This document shows positions 25,986-35,015 of a stretch of 64,000 nt of DNA, piece after piece. The DNA is taken from NCBI GenBank assembly GCA_040754335.1, contig JBFMCV010000004.1:248001-312000 (forward strand). Direction: 5' to 3'. A program made the translations under genes and the position numbers. Source of the stretch: Thermodesulfobacteriota bacterium (GTDB taxonomy: Bacteria > Desulfobacterota_D > UBA1144 > Nemesobacterales > UBA2774). Below the pieces are notes generated by a model. It had not been told where the DNA came from. It worked only from the letters and a program-made list of their open reading frames with translations, and did no database searches. How positions within the stretch are numbered: position 1 is the first letter of the stretch; each line of letters begins with the position of its first letter.

Positions 25986-26396
25986 ATGGGTGAGGGTTCG
26001 AGAACGAGGATTCTGATAGGGAAGGCGGGACTCGACGGTCACGACAGGGGCGTTAAGATAGTAGCGCGCGCGCTGAGAGACGCGGGGTTCGAGGTCATTT
26101 ATACGGGACTCCACAATACGCCCGAGGCTATAGTGGAGACGGCGCTCCAGGAAGACGTAGATGCCGTCGGGTTGAGCATCCTCTCGGGCGCTCACAATTA
26201 TATCTTCCCCGAGGTGGTGCGCCTCTTGAAAGAGAAAGGCATAGGCGACGTTACGGTCTTCGGAGGCGGTATATTCCCCAAGGAAGATATCGAAGCATTG
26301 AAATCCAAGGGAGTAAAGGCTCTCTTCGAGCCTGGCGTCTCGACCGACGAGATCATCGAGTGGGTCAGGGAGAACATCACTCCCAGGTCATTTTAG
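25986..26396 (+). CDS. icmB: Cobalamin-binding mutase small subunit, IcmB-like
   Basis: A 136-residue Rossmann-type B12-binding protein with the base-off/His-on motif D17-G-H19-D-R-G22 and the distal SILSGAH and FGGGIF segments. Its length equals that of known IcmB subunits. The start is set at ATG 25986; a GTG nine bases earlier is possible and the ribosome site is weak either way. It lies 96 bp after the large subunit and completes the holo-mutase. No MeaB/ArgK-type GTPase chaperone gene is adjacent. Confidence 0.88.
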   Translation: MGEGSRTRILIGKAGLDGHDRGVKIVARALRDAGFEVIYTGLHNTPEAIVETALQEDVDAVGLSILSGAHNYIFPEVVRLLKEKGIGDVTVFGGGIFPKEDIEALKSKGVKALFEPGVSTDEIIEWVRENITPRSF

Positions 26397-26405
26397 GTTA
26401 ATCCG

Positions 26406-27044
26406 ATGAAGTGTGTAAGCTGCGGTAAGCGGAAAGCGAAGAGGCATTGTCCGGCGTTGAGATCGTCGATATGTCCCGTGTGCTGCGGGGAGAAGAGGGG
26501 GGTCGAGATAAAATGCCCGCTCGACTGCGCCTACTTCGTGGAAGGGCAGAAGCATCAGCAGCTCAAGGTAATGCACCAGAGGCTCAGGAAGGAAGGCGCG
26601 GTGAGCTACGTGCGGAGGGCGGAGCTTTACAACCGGAACCCCGCCGTTTTCGCCAGGATCGAGAAGATATTCGCAGACGCATTCCGTGCAAACAGGAAGC
26701 TCAGGAACGACGATGTCGTAGCCGCGCTCGCCCTCGTGAAGAGCACCCTCGATACTGAGAAAAAGGGGCTCATCTACCAGCACCAGAGCGAGAACAGTTA
26801 CGCCAACGAGCTCTCGACCCGCATACTGATCGCGCTTACGGACCTCAAGGACACACCCGACATACGGGAAGACAGGATTACTATAGATTTTGCCGTCACT
26901 GTCGTTGACGAATTCCTGAAAGAGGCAAAGTTCTATATGGAGAACGATTCGAGCCCGGAAAGCTACCTCGTCCATATACTGCGTTATCATCCCGAAGAGG
27001 AGGTCGCGGCCGGGAGGCAGAGCGAGCTGATAATTACGCCCTGA
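26406..27044 (+). CDS. Cysteine-rich zinc-ribbon protein of unknown function
   Basis: A 212-residue protein whose first 45 residues carry eight cysteines and a histidine (CVSCGKRKAKRHCP, CPVCCGEKRG, CPLDCAYF), a probable two-zinc module. The remainder is helical without catalytic motifs. It begins nine bases after icmB and is probably co-transcribed. I recognise it only as a conserved hypothetical; the name of its family is not known to me. Confidence 0.7.
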   Translation: MKCVSCGKRKAKRHCPALRSSICPVCCGEKRGVEIKCPLDCAYFVEGQKHQQLKVMHQRLRKEGAVSYVRRAELYNRNPAVFARIEKIFADAFRANRKLRNDDVVAALALVKSTLDTEKKGLIYQHQSENSYANELSTRILIALTDLKDTPDIREDRITIDFAVTVVDEFLKEAKFYMENDSSPESYLVHILRYHPEEEVAAGRQSELIITP

Positions 27045-27084
27045 TGTCGGAGTAGTTTTTTTGAGGCGGATTGGGGAGCTGTAA

Positions 27085-27276
27085 CTATTTATTTTTATTC
27101 CCTGCGGGGACTGTGTTGATGATCGCCGAGACTATTACGGCGATCACGGCTACAATTGAAAGAATCTTGAAATACGCCTGCCAGTTAATCTTTACCCCTA
27201 GATAAAAACCCGTAGCGATAAACGAGAGAACTATCAGAATCACCAGTATTGCGCCGGGTATGTTCTTTCTGAGCAT
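27085..27276 (-). CDS. Small two-helix membrane protein
   Basis: A 63-residue protein with two hydrophobic helices (about 8-27 and 35-54) and a short basic C-terminus (NKNK). No family recognised. Ribosome site GGAG is about 12 bases upstream, slightly far. It is convergent with the zinc-ribbon gene. Confidence 0.55.
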   Translation of the reverse strand: MLRKNIPGAILVILIVLSFIATGFYLGVKINWQAYFKILSIVAVIAVIVSAIINTVPAGNKNK

Positions 27277-27543
27277 GTTGTATCAACACTCCTTAATCAT
27301 TATATAATTCGCCGAGCGGACATAATATTATCTGAATTTTACCGCATATTCAACACCCGCAGTCTGGTTCGGATAACATCCCTCCGGATGCGCGGCCGGG
27401 GCGCAGGTTTGAACTTAATCCATAATATATGTAACATTACTAGATATTATTTTCTCTTAACGGAACGAGACCCCGCTTGTCCTTAACAGATAATATTTCA
27501 AACTACCCATCGAAGGTGAACTATAATTTCTACTGATTTGTAT

Positions 27544-29457
27544 ATGCGGATTCCCAAACCAAAAGAAATTCTAAAGCTTTTAAAGAATAATTCTCACCGT
27601 CCTATGAGGACCAAGGAGCTTTCCAGGCGGCTGGGCGTGCCCAAGGAAGGGAGAGTGCTCCTTAAAAAAGTGCTGGGCAAGATGGTGACGGACGGGAAGA
27701 TAGGCAGGACCAAGGGCGGGTACATATATTCCGCCGTAAAGGAACCCACCAAGGCCAAGACCGAGCCCGGAAGGACGAACGCCCTGATAAAGGGGATGGT
27801 CAAGGGCGGCAAGATACTCGGTAAGTTCGTCAGGACGGGGAATACCGGAAAGATAATACCGAAGGACGACAGGATACCCCATATTTACCTCCAGGCCCGC
27901 GAAATAAAGAATCTGAGGAACCACAGCCTCGTCGTATTCGAGATAAGCGGCGGGGTTTCGACGAGCCGGAAGGTAAAGGGTCATATTGTGGACGTCCTCG
28001 GCAGGGCAGGGGACCTCGAGGTCGAGAAAAAGGGCCTGCTTGTGGAATACGAGCTTGAGGAACAATTTCCGCCCGAAGCGATGAGGGAGTTGGCCGAGAT
28101 ACCGGACGAGATACCCGAAAGCGAGATCAGGAAGAGGGTCGACCTAAGGAACGAGATAATATTCACTATCGATAACGACGACGCCAAGGATTTCGACGAC
28201 GCGGTCGGTATAACGAGGACTCATTCCGGATACAGGCTCCTGGTGTCGATCGCCGATGTTTCCTACTATGTGGGAGTAGGGAGCGAGATAGACAACCAGG
28301 CATTGGGCAGGGGGACGAGCGTCTATATGCCGCACATGGTCGTGCCGATGCTTCCCGAAAGGCTCTCGAACGACCTCTGCAGCCTCGTGCCTTACAAGGA
28401 CAGGCTTACGAAAACGGTCGAGATGGATTTCAACCGCAAGGGCCAGATGACGGACTTCAAGATTTACAACAGCGTAATCAGGAGCGCGGCCCGTCTTACG
28501 TACTCCAAGGTCGCGGCCAGGCTCGGCGGTTCTGACCATGTGCCTCTCGAAGAGAAGCAGATAACGGAGAAGCTCTTCATGATGAACGAGCTCTACCAGC
28601 ATATAAGGTCGACGAGGATGGAAAAGGGCGAGCTCAATTTCGATATTCCGGAGCCCGACCTCATAAGGGACGAGCTCGGAAGGATCGTTGACGTCGTCAG
28701 GACTCAGAGGAACCTGGCGCACGGCCTGATCGAAGAGTTCATGATCGCTGCCAACACGGCGGTCGCCGTATTTACATGCCGCGCCGAAGCGGATTCCCTC
28801 TACAGGATCCACGAAATGCCCGATGAGGAATCCATGCTCGAGCTCTCGGAAGGACTGAAGAAGCTCGGGTATACGCTCTCGACGGGGGGAAAGGTGGATA
28901 CGCTCAACTTCCAGCGCATTATAAACATGAGCAGGGGGAGGCCCGAGGAGATAGCCGTCAACATGCTCATACTCCGCTCTCTCAAGCGGGCAACATACTC
29001 GACCGAAACTAAAGGTCACTTCGGGCTCGCGATAAAGCATTACACGCATTTCACCTCTCCGATCAGGCGTTACCCCGATCTGATCGTCCACAGGATTACC
29101 AACTCCCTCCTCAAGCACGGCTCGCATCCCTATGACAAGGAATCCCTCGACTGGGTAGCCGAGCATGCATCGAAGAAGGAGAGGTACGCCGACGAGATCG
29201 AGAGGGAAGCCATTAACCTCGAGAGGGCGTATCTGATGAAGTCCTATATCGGACAGGAGTATGAAGGGGTCATACTGAGCGTCCTTCCATTCGGCATGTT
29301 CGTCGAGGTCAAGGAGGTCTTCGTCGAGGGCCTCGTTCCCAAGGACAGCATCGTGAACTGGAGGAAGCGCTGGTTCGACATAGGCCAGACCGTTCGTGTA
29401 AAGGTGACAGCGGCCGACGTCGAAAAGAGAAGGATCACGCTTAACCTCACGTCCTGA
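27544..29457 (+). CDS. rnr: Ribonuclease R (RNB family)
   Basis: A 637-residue 3'-5' exoribonuclease that degrades structured RNA. Domains: N-terminal winged helix (1-65), cold-shock domains (about 80-185), RNB catalytic domain (about 205-535) with the metal-binding acidic motif TIDNDDAKDFDDAVGI, and a C-terminal S1 domain (about 555-635). It is shorter than E. coli RNase R (about 813), lacking the long basic tail. The start is uncertain between ATG 27544 and TTG 27538; no strong ribosome site precedes either. Confidence 0.92.
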   Translation: MRIPKPKEILKLLKNNSHRPMRTKELSRRLGVPKEGRVLLKKVLGKMVTDGKIGRTKGGYIYSAVKEPTKAKTEPGRTNALIKGMVKGGKILGKFVRTGNTGKIIPKDDRIPHIYLQAREIKNLRNHSLVVFEISGGVSTSRKVKGHIVDVLGRAGDLEVEKKGLLVEYELEEQFPPEAMRELAEIPDEIPESEIRKRVDLRNEIIFTIDNDDAKDFDDAVGITRTHSGYRLLVSIADVSYYVGVGSEIDNQALGRGTSVYMPHMVVPMLPERLSNDLCSLVPYKDRLTKTVEMDFNRKGQMTDFKIYNSVIRSAARLTYSKVAARLGGSDHVPLEEKQITEKLFMMNELYQHIRSTRMEKGELNFDIPEPDLIRDELGRIVDVVRTQRNLAHGLIEEFMIAANTAVAVFTCRAEADSLYRIHEMPDEESMLELSEGLKKLGYTLSTGGKVDTLNFQRIINMSRGRPEEIAVNMLILRSLKRATYSTETKGHFGLAIKHYTHFTSPIRRYPDLIVHRITNSLLKHGSHPYDKESLDWVAEHASKKERYADEIEREAINLERAYLMKSYIGQEYEGVILSVLPFGMFVEVKEVFVEGLVPKDSIVNWRKRWFDIGQTVRVKVTAADVEKRRITLNLTS

Positions 29458-29530
29458 GGCGTGGACCCGCGCTTCTACCCAAAATATTTCTGCGTGATTG
29501 TAAAGCCGATTTTAAATCCCGTTGCCGCTC

Positions 29531-30397
29531 TCAGATTTCTACCCTGAACAGTCCTTTGAGTGCGAATCCGAAGACAATGGATAAGACGAATACTATTACG
29601 AGCCAGTGGACGCGCCATTTATATATCCCGATCGAGTTCGCGGGATAATCGATCCTGATCCACTCCACGATCGATCCTTCCGAGATAGGTTTCAGTGCGG
29701 GATTCAGGAGCATGTCTCTCGTGTCCGATGCGGCTACGAGCGGAGAAATTTGCGCGAGGCCGTCTTCCGAAACAATTACTTGCTGTACGGCATCTTGGCC
29801 AGGCATCTTGAACTTCAGTTCGTGCGCTCCGGGTTCCTTCGCCCGTATCCTCCAGTCCACCTCTCTCTCGTCAGGGATCCTTAAAGGAGGCGTCTCGATA
29901 TCGACACCCTCGCCGGTCGTAAGCGTTATGTCCGGAATAGGATCGACGCCGTACTTGAGCTTGAGGGAGATTATCGCCGTCTCTTCTGGTCTCAGCGGCC
30001 GGTGGCCGTACCAGCTCTCGAGCTGGATCAGGATCAGCACGAGCGGTATCATCATGAAGAGCATCGGCTTGAGCGCGTATTTTATATATTTGAGGTTGTA
30101 GATAAAAATATTTTTCTGCGCCGACAGCACTATGCCTATATCGTCCTTGAAAAGGCTGAGCTCGAATATATAGGCCCTTATCCTGCTCTTGGTCTCCCTG
30201 ATCTTCTGCTGGTCGGACGTGAAGCGGAAGATTATCAGCATCAGTATTCCGATGAGGAGCGAGAAAACTGCGAGCGACCATACGGGATCGATTGCTTTGA
30301 AAGGCGAGATGATAATGTTAAAGAACCCGCTTACCGCTGAATTGAAATTCTGCATTTGTTCCATTGCCGAAAATGAGAGCCGCTGAGCCGTCTCCAT
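29531..30397 (-). CDS. Three-helix membrane protein, possibly EMC3/Oxa1-like
   Basis: A 288-residue protein with a membrane helix near residues 40-60, a charged cytoplasmic coiled-coil-like stretch (TSDQQKIRETKSRIRAYIF), a second helix near 108-125 (MLFMMIPLVLILIQLES), a soluble region of about 130 residues, and a C-terminal helix (VIVFVLSIVFGFALK). Helix, coiled coil, then paired helix is reminiscent of the EMC3/TMCO1 branch of the Oxa1/YidC superfamily, but this is a topology impression only. It ends the minus-strand phosphatase cluster. Confidence 0.6.
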   Translation of the reverse strand: METAQRLSFSAMEQMQNFNSAVSGFFNIIISPFKAIDPVWSLAVFSLLIGILMLIIFRFTSDQQKIRETKSRIRAYIFELSLFKDDIGIVLSAQKNIFIYNLKYIKYALKPMLFMMIPLVLILIQLESWYGHRPLRPEETAIISLKLKYGVDPIPDITLTTGEGVDIETPPLRIPDEREVDWRIRAKEPGAHELKFKMPGQDAVQQVIVSEDGLAQISPLVAASDTRDMLLNPALKPISEGSIVEWIRIDYPANSIGIYKWRVHWLVIVFVLSIVFGFALKGLFRVEI

Positions 30398-30445
30398 GCG
30401 CAGGGGAGGCGTGGTTTCACTGCGGCTCTTACGATACTTTCTTGT

Positions 30446-30646
30446 CTACTCGATATATCCGAGTCCCTTGAGTCTCTTTGCGACCTTTTCTTCATCTTCC
30501 GGGGATTGTTTCTGTCCCTTCTTTATTTCCCTTTCGAGCGTATACGCTATGAACTCTTCGACCGACGTATAGCCGGCTCCCTCGGCGTGCTTCCTGCATC
30601 TCTCTAGCAGGTCCTTATCCAGTTTTATTTTCGATCCGCCGAACAT
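30446..30646 (-). CDS. Small ribbon-helix-helix-like protein with LGYI tail
   Basis: A 66-residue protein with AAGGAGG seven bases upstream. The first part (KIKLDKDLLERCRKHAE, TSVEEFIAYTLEREI) has the strand-helix-helix look of MetJ/Arc repressors. The end, KRLKGLGYIE, resembles the short C-terminal LKALGYI-type peptide typical of sulfatase-fold proteins; the neighbour at 35016 ends in EKLKALNYIQ. It sits between the lipoprotein phosphatase and the membrane protein and may be co-transcribed with both. Confidence 0.7.
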   Translation of the reverse strand: MFGGSKIKLDKDLLERCRKHAEGAGYTSVEEFIAYTLEREIKKGQKQSPEDEEKVAKRLKGLGYIE

Positions 30647-30669
30647 ATATGTTCCTCCTTATACAGGCG

Positions 30670-32676
30670 TTAATTATTTCCGGTAATATCTTCCTTGAAT
30701 ATGCTGTGGCCTATCATCCCGTCCTGCTTCGGGATCCCGAACTCCTCTAGGATCGTCGGGGCCAGGTCCGTGAGTGCGGGTCTTTCCGACTTTATCTCCT
30801 TGTTCGAGAGCAGGATGCCCGGTACGAGCGCGGCCTCCATAAGGTGGTCTCCGCTCCATTTCTGCTTGTTGTCTCTCAGTATCCCCTCGGGGAAACTGCC
30901 TAGCACGGTCTCCCAGGAAGCCCGGTACCCCTTATTGTAACCCACTATGAGGTCGGGCGCATCCTGTAGATACGGGCCGCTGTATACCTCCTCCGCCCTG
31001 TAAACCCTTGAAATCACCTGCTCCCCGTTTTTGGGGTCCCTAATCGTAAGGAGCTTTTCGGATATCTCGTCGAGGAGCTCATCCCTGTCAGCAGGCTCTA
31101 CCGTCCCTTTGAACTCCCTGCCCTTCAAATTCAAAAAGAGACCGTTGAACCCGACCCCGTATGCGCGCGTCTTGTCCCAGTCTACGTTCTTGAAGAACTC
31201 GCCCTCGGAGTCGTCGATAAGGTGCGCGTATCCGTTTTCCTTGAGCCACGTATTAAGGTTAAATGCCCTGTAAAACGGGGCAAATCCGTGGTCGGACAGT
31301 ACGATGACGGTGGTATAGCCGTCGATAGAGTCGAGCACGCGCCCGAGCACTTTGTCCATTTCGATATATGTGTTCTCGATCACCGCTTTGAGCTTGCTCC
31401 CTTTGTCATAGGCCGGGTGTTTCGGGTCCATCGTGCGCCAGAACATATGCGAGAGCTGGTCGACCCTGCCGATATAGAAGAAGAGGAGTCCCGAGCGGAA
31501 CCTGCCGAGCTCGTAGCCGAGCATATCCTGCTCCTCGCCGAAGGCTATGTTCGTCTGGTCGAGGAACTCGCCGTCTTCGAGCACAAGCTCTGACAGAGCT
31601 TTTGAATCTTCCGGTATCCCCTGCGTGTAATAGAGACCCACATTCTCCGCTATCTCGGCCGAGTAATCCTCCGGCGTGGAGATAGGGAGGGCGGGATTGG
31701 ATGGGTCGATATTTACGGGCGTCGCATACATCTTGAAATTAGGCCTCAGCTCCTTAATGTAAAAGCGCACTATCCCGCTCGCCTTTTCCATATAAGGCAG
31801 CAATTCGTAATTTATCCTGACCCAGTCGCTCCACTCGCCTTCCTTGATTATGTATTGCTTGCCCTGGAGAGAAATTTTCGCTACCGCGTTATCGGGGTCT
31901 ATAAAAACGGTGAAATCCACCCTGCTCTCGGGCGCGTCTTTCCTGAACGTATTAATAGGCCCGGGGAGCCTGCCGCGGACTTTATTCCTGAAAACGTCGA
32001 CGGGAAAAATCTTGCCGCCCGACAGGTTCTCGAATTTGTCCGTGTCCTCGTCGGTATAATACGAATAAGTCCCGTACGTGCCCTGTATATCGGGCGTGCC
32101 CATTCCCGAGAGCTGGTAGGCCTTATCGTCCACAGTCGGAAAATTCGCAGGCACGCGGAATACAGTCGTAGGGATGCCGTTCTCCGAGAGGTACTCCCAG
32201 AACGCCTTGCCCTGACGCAGCAGAGAAACATTGCCCGAGGAGAGAGGTATCACCCATTTGCCGATTCTGACGGTCTTTGCGGCTGATTCGGTCCTGGAAG
32301 TAGACAGGTAGGGGAAGACGTTTTCGGGGTCCCTGTGGATGAAGTCGAATATTCCGTGCCCGCCCGGGTTCATGCCGGTGATGAAGTCCGACCAGGCTAC
32401 AGGGCTCTGCGGAGGGACGCTCGTCTGGAGAGGCATGTAGCCGCCCGTTTCGCTGAGCTTACTGAAGTTAGGCAATTTCCCCTCATCCATGAGGCGCGTT
32501 ACGATTTTCGGGTCCATGCCGTCGAACCCTATGACTATCATCTTCTTGTCCGTGCCGTCCGCACCGGCATGGGACGGCGCCTCACCTTCTCCGCATCCCG
32601 CTGATAAGAGCAGGAGCGCGATAAATACGGAAAAGAAGATTGAATTTCTTAAAAAGGACAAATAGTTCTGTTTCAT
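30670..32676 (-). CDS. Alkaline-phosphatase-superfamily lipoprotein
   Basis: A 668-residue type I phosphodiesterase/nucleotide pyrophosphatase-like protein. The signal peptide ends in lipobox SAGC (C28). Metal and active-site motifs: VIGFDGMDP (Asp), the nucleophile region PPQSPVAWSDF (Ser), VIVLSDHGF (Asp-His), and WSGDHLMEA (His). The middle (about 215-330) is a beta-rich insert. It is paralogous to the next two genes upstream on this strand. The substrate is unknown; lipid or nucleotide phosphodiesters are possible. Confidence 0.85.
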   Translation of the reverse strand: MKQNYLSFLRNSIFFSVFIALLLLSAGCGEGEAPSHAGADGTDKKMIVIGFDGMDPKIVTRLMDEGKLPNFSKLSETGGYMPLQTSVPPQSPVAWSDFITGMNPGGHGIFDFIHRDPENVFPYLSTSRTESAAKTVRIGKWVIPLSSGNVSLLRQGKAFWEYLSENGIPTTVFRVPANFPTVDDKAYQLSGMGTPDIQGTYGTYSYYTDEDTDKFENLSGGKIFPVDVFRNKVRGRLPGPINTFRKDAPESRVDFTVFIDPDNAVAKISLQGKQYIIKEGEWSDWVRINYELLPYMEKASGIVRFYIKELRPNFKMYATPVNIDPSNPALPISTPEDYSAEIAENVGLYYTQGIPEDSKALSELVLEDGEFLDQTNIAFGEEQDMLGYELGRFRSGLLFFYIGRVDQLSHMFWRTMDPKHPAYDKGSKLKAVIENTYIEMDKVLGRVLDSIDGYTTVIVLSDHGFAPFYRAFNLNTWLKENGYAHLIDDSEGEFFKNVDWDKTRAYGVGFNGLFLNLKGREFKGTVEPADRDELLDEISEKLLTIRDPKNGEQVISRVYRAEEVYSGPYLQDAPDLIVGYNKGYRASWETVLGSFPEGILRDNKQKWSGDHLMEAALVPGILLSNKEIKSERPALTDLAPTILEEFGIPKQDGMIGHSIFKEDITGNN

Positions 32677-32753
32677 CTAGCAGCCGTCGTGTTAATTTTT
32701 ATAGTGGTTTTAGCCTCTCGGGCAAGAGTGACGGGTAAATTTTCGTTGCGATT

Positions 32754-34925
32754 TTAGACCGCTCTCTTCTTCTCCTCTTCCTCGAATTCACTCCCGCCTT
32801 CCTGAACGATCTCCGCCGGTTCATCGAAGAGAGGTTTTCCTTTCATATAGTTTGGTATCCCCACGCCGAATAGCTTAAGCACTGTCGGAGCCATATCGTT
32901 AAGGTGAGGGTTCTCTTTCGCTATCCTGCGGTTCGAGAAAATGACGCCCGGCACTATTTTGGGATCGACGCAGTGGTCGCCGCTCCAGTGTTTCGTGTTA
33001 TCCTCGAACACGTCCTCCGTAACGCGCCCCACGGCGCACGTCCACGAGCTCCTGTACCCCGCATTATAACCGACAAGCAGGTCAGGTGCGTCGTGTTTGT
33101 AAGGTCCCGTTGAAGAGGCGTCCGTGTCTATGACCTCCCTTATCGCCACGTCTCCCCATTGCTCGTCCCTGAGTCCCGTGAGCTTCCTTATGAGCTCGGA
33201 CTTCAGGAGCGAGACCTCTTCCCCTTCCTCTACAACCCCCTTCATTTCCCTTCCCTTTCTGTTTATGAATATTCCGGCGAGTCCGAGCGAGAAAGCGCGC
33301 GTCCCTTCCCAGTCCACGTCCTGAAACCAGTCGCCGCTCGTGCTCCGGCCTTCCCTGAGCTTGAGGTATCCCTCCTTAAAGAGCCAGCTGTTCAGATTGA
33401 CTCCCCGTTTGAACTGGGTGAATCCGTGGTCGGATATCACCATCAGCACCGTCTTGTCGTCCGTGTATTCGAGGGCCCTGCCGATCAGCCCGTCCATCCT
33501 GACATAAAGGTCTTCTATGACGTTCTTATACTTCTCTGTCTCCTTGCCCTTGTTAGCCGGGTGGCCGTCATCGAGGCAGCGGAAGAACATGTGCTGTACC
33601 CTGTCGGTCGTGTCGAAGACGCACGTGCAGAGCCCTCTCGGGGTTCTCTCCAAAGCGTTAAAAAACATCTTCTCCCTCTCTTCGTAGAGCAGGTAGGCCT
33701 GTTCTAAAAATGCGTCTTCGTCTATCACGCCTTCGTTAAGCGCCCAGGTGTCTTCCGCGAGCCCGAGCGTCCCGAACGAGCCCTGGAGCTTGGCGAGGTA
33801 TATGGAATATATGAAGGGATGGGATATGGGGAGGGCCGGATTCTCGGGATCGATGTTGATGGGAGTAACGTACATATCGAACCCCTCATCGAGGGTGTTT
33901 ATATAAAAGCGGCATATGCCGTGCACTTTTATTCCCAGCCCCGCCGGGAACGAAAGCCTTATCCAGGGGGAGTACTTCCTCGGCGCGAGCCCGAAGCGCT
34001 GTCCGGATACATCGATAAACGCCTTCCCGGCGCCCTTGTCGATCCTTATTTTCAGCGGGATTTTGATTTCCTCTCCTGACCTGACGAGGCTGTTTTCCGG
34101 GCCGTATAACAGCGTATCGATCACCCCGTCCTTTATTTCCACGAACCTGCTTACCCCTCCTGTCTCGACTTCGTTCTTATCCTTGTCGGTCGTATAGTGC
34201 GCGAATGTGCCCTGCGAGCCCTTCAAGTCGGGGACGCACATGCCGGAGAGCATTACGCCGTTGAATTTCTCGGGCGGGAACGTTATCGGGACGCGCAGAA
34301 CTGTGCTCCATATCCCGTGCTCGCCGAGAATCTTCCAGAAGGGGCGGCCTTTCCTCAGCAGCTTCATCCTCGGCTTCCCGAGCGGTATCATGTACTTCCC
34401 GATCGGGAGCACTTTCGAAGCTTTACCTATTTCGGCTGAGGTGAGCATCGGTTGATACGTGCAGGGGTCTCTCGTAATGAAATCGAATATGTTGTGGTGC
34501 GAAGGGTCGACACCGGTCATGAAGGAGGACCATGCAACGGGTGAAATGGAGGGGTAGCTCGTCGCGAGAGACGTGAAAGTACCCCGCTCGGTCAATCTCG
34601 CAAAGTTAGGGAGCTTTCCCCTTTTCATGAATTCTTCGGACAGCTTCGGGTCCATGCCGTCGAGCCCTATTATTATCACGCGTGTTACGCTGCTTTTCGC
34701 TCTCCTGCCGCTCCGCAGTAGGGCCCTCACCGCATAGCGTACAGGCCAGGAAAGAAGGTAGAAGATTGCGAGCGCGAACGTCACTATGAGTATCAGGAAG
34801 GACGACAAAAACGCGAACCCCGCGCCGGGCCCTATATATGCGTGAGCGCTTCCGGTTAGAGCGTGACAGAGGACCAGAGAAATAACTAATGTAGCAGCTA
34901 TTTTTTTCAGATTTTTCCTCGGCAT
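32754..34925 (-). CDS. Alkaline-phosphatase-superfamily membrane protein
   Basis: A 723-residue paralogue of the lipoprotein phosphatase. Two N-terminal membrane helices (about 10-30 and 38-70) replace the lipid anchor. Motifs: IIGLDGMDPK, SYPSISPVAWSSF with Ser as nucleophile, LMVISDHGF, and WSGDHCVDPK. The C-terminus is acidic then basic (EFEEEEKKRAV). It is 77 bp upstream of the lipoprotein gene on the same strand. Confidence 0.85.
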   Translation of the reverse strand: MPRKNLKKIAATLVISLVLCHALTGSAHAYIGPGAGFAFLSSFLILIVTFALAIFYLLSWPVRYAVRALLRSGRRAKSSVTRVIIIGLDGMDPKLSEEFMKRGKLPNFARLTERGTFTSLATSYPSISPVAWSSFMTGVDPSHHNIFDFITRDPCTYQPMLTSAEIGKASKVLPIGKYMIPLGKPRMKLLRKGRPFWKILGEHGIWSTVLRVPITFPPEKFNGVMLSGMCVPDLKGSQGTFAHYTTDKDKNEVETGGVSRFVEIKDGVIDTLLYGPENSLVRSGEEIKIPLKIRIDKGAGKAFIDVSGQRFGLAPRKYSPWIRLSFPAGLGIKVHGICRFYINTLDEGFDMYVTPINIDPENPALPISHPFIYSIYLAKLQGSFGTLGLAEDTWALNEGVIDEDAFLEQAYLLYEEREKMFFNALERTPRGLCTCVFDTTDRVQHMFFRCLDDGHPANKGKETEKYKNVIEDLYVRMDGLIGRALEYTDDKTVLMVISDHGFTQFKRGVNLNSWLFKEGYLKLREGRSTSGDWFQDVDWEGTRAFSLGLAGIFINRKGREMKGVVEEGEEVSLLKSELIRKLTGLRDEQWGDVAIREVIDTDASSTGPYKHDAPDLLVGYNAGYRSSWTCAVGRVTEDVFEDNTKHWSGDHCVDPKIVPGVIFSNRRIAKENPHLNDMAPTVLKLFGVGIPNYMKGKPLFDEPAEIVQEGGSEFEEEEKKRAV

Positions 34926-35015
34926 TTAATCCGGTATTCTAATGGAGTTTTTATATGATGTCATTTCCTGTCGGGGTTCTCGCGGGTCTTTACTGACATC
35001 TTGACTGAGAAAGGG

